This document shows, piece by piece, positions 4,890 through 5,804 of a stretch of DNA of 5,804 nucleotides; position 1 is the first letter of the stretch, and each line of letters starts with the position of its first letter. Source of the stretch: JBILVQ01 sp044370375 (GTDB taxonomy: Bacteria > Bacteroidota > Bacteroidia > UBA4408); contig JBILVQ010000190.1 in NCBI GenBank assembly GCA_044370375.1, positions 1 through 5,804 of the forward strand. Direction: 5' to 3'. The notes beneath the pieces are model-generated. The model searched no databases. It was not told where the DNA came from and saw only the letters and a program-made list of their open reading frames with translations. A program made the translations under genes and the position numbers.

Positions 4890-5804
4890 CTAATTTAGCA
4901 GGGTTCTTTCTCTGAAATTTTCCAAGGTCAGCCGGGATAGTAAGTGACTGATGGTGGATTCAGCGCCCTGGTTCAGGTTCACATTGTTTTCTTCCAATCC
5001 GTCGAAACAGCCTCCTGTGCAAGGGTTATAAATGATTTGTTGCAAATGGTTTTTTCCTAAAAACCAACTGTAAGCGATTTTCATTTTCAACAGATAATCA
5101 GGATTTTTTATGGTCTTATAAAATTGGTTGAGCGCGAGAATGGTATAAGCAACATCGATGGGTTGTTCACCGTAAGAATGGCTATTCTTGCCCTTTTGTC
5201 TCCATCCCTGATTGGAAACTACTTTTATTTCTTCATTTTTAAAGGTTTGCGAACACAAAAAATCAAATGATTCAAGGGCTGTTTGTTTAAATTCATTTTC
5301 TCCTGAATCGAGGTAAGCCAAGAGCATGGCCTCCGATAAGGTACTGTTTGCATAGGTTAAATAGCTCTCGAACCAATTCCAATGTCTTTCTGATTCGTGC
5401 TGGTACATCTTGTACAAACGATTCGCCAACAAGATAATCAAGGCTGATTTTTCTTTTGTTTTTTTGTACAAATTGGCATAGTACAAACCTTTGATGCTGA
5501 AAGCCATCGCTCTTGTAGAGCGCATTTTTTCAATACTTTCCAATGCAGCCTCCAGAATGTTTTCTGCTTGTTGGATGAATACGCCCGGTAATATCAAATG
5601 CAAACTACACAAATAGCCGAGGGCCCAAATAGCCCTTCCATTGGAATCGGAAAGATTGGTGATTTCGTTTTGATGGGTAAAGTTTCCATCTTCATCCATA
5701 TAGTTTAAAAAGTCTCCTCCATTTAACTGAAAGGTTTCTATCAGATTCAGGTAGATTTGAATATAGCGTAAGTCTTGTCTAGAGCGACTATTCTCATAAT
5801 TCAT
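4890..5804 (-). CDS. (alpha/alpha)6-barrel, carbohydrate-enzyme-like protein, 5' end probably outside window
   Basis: The frame runs leftward from the right edge to TAG at 4892-4890, giving 304 visible residues. The first visible codon is an ATG at 5804-5802, but it is probably internal. Proteins of this type usually start with a further helical hairpin (a YxxDDNARAL-like motif) that would precede it, and the first residues here already look like a mid-domain helix (DLRYIQIYLNLIE, about 11-23). Family features are GDFLNYMDEDGNF (30-42), DSNGRAIWALGYL (53-65), HWNWFESYLTYANSTLSEA (about 141-159), QPIDVAYTILALNQFY (about 215-230), and the end motif GGCFDGL followed by NLNQGAEST. Repeated helix pairs with conserved aromatic and acidic positions fit an (alpha/alpha)6 toroid. 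Such domains occur alone or fused to glycosyltransferases near mannan- or glucan-related genes, so a role in polysaccharide metabolism is an inference. No signal peptide is visible in this part. Confidence 0.75.
   Translation of the reverse strand: MNYENSRSRQDLRYIQIYLNLIETFQLNGGDFLNYMDEDGNFTHQNEITNLSDSNGRAIWALGYLCSLHLILPGVFIQQAENILEAALESIEKMRSTRAMAFSIKGLYYANLYKKTKEKSALIILLANRLYKMYQHESERHWNWFESYLTYANSTLSEAMLLAYLDSGENEFKQTALESFDFLCSQTFKNEEIKVVSNQGWRQKGKNSHSYGEQPIDVAYTILALNQFYKTIKNPDYLLKMKIAYSWFLGKNHLQQIIYNPCTGGCFDGLEENNVNLNQGAESTISHLLSRLTLENFRERTLLN

Overview
The window looks like chromosome of a member of the Bacteroidota, probably near the Sphingobacteria, Chitinophagia or Flavobacteria. Supporting signs are the absence of Shine-Dalgarno sequences before any start, TAnnTTTG-type -7 promoter boxes instead of sigma70 -10 boxes, AT-rich intergenic DNA, a lipoprotein with an SCKGQ-type lipobox, and protein architectures common in that phylum. 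The exact genus cannot be read from the sequence.

Layout, left to right. A leftward gene enters from the left edge (1-492, 164 codons visible, C-terminus outside); its protein is not firmly recognised. It has a good Bacteroidota promoter about 90 bp upstream of its start. Next comes almost 1 kb without a large gene (493-1482). This stretch is not empty. It holds an 8-bp-stem hairpin (624-643), a long stop-free leftward frame without any Met (643-984), a 42-codon leftward ORF in the same frame (985-1113), and a convincing tiny leftward lipoprotein ORF (1154-1300) with its own TATCTTTG box. It reads like a decayed or small-gene region.

The centre is a rightward two-gene unit. The first gene (1483-2895) fuses a DEDDh exonuclease to a UvrC/Cho-type GIY-YIG endonuclease and keeps a UvrC-like cysteine cluster. 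After 15 bp comes a soluble sensor histidine kinase (2911-4350) with a coiled coil, an XylR_N/V4R ligand-binding module that keeps a MopR-like zinc quartet, and a HisKA_2 plus HATPase transmitter. No response regulator is in view. The pairing of a repair-type nuclease with a small-molecule-sensing kinase is the most unusual organisational feature here.

On the right are two leftward genes: an AHSA1-type SRPBCC protein (4360-4785), convergent with the kinase, and a large fragment of an (alpha/alpha)6-barrel, carbohydrate-enzyme-like protein (4890-5804) whose N-terminus probably lies beyond the right edge. The stop codons of the kinase and the SRPBCC gene sit in the two arms of one perfect inverted repeat (4348-4362).

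I did not find RNA genes, CRISPR arrays, insertion sequences or a clearly new multi-gene system. The best leads are the domain-level observations on the two central proteins and the small ORFs in the left intergenic region.
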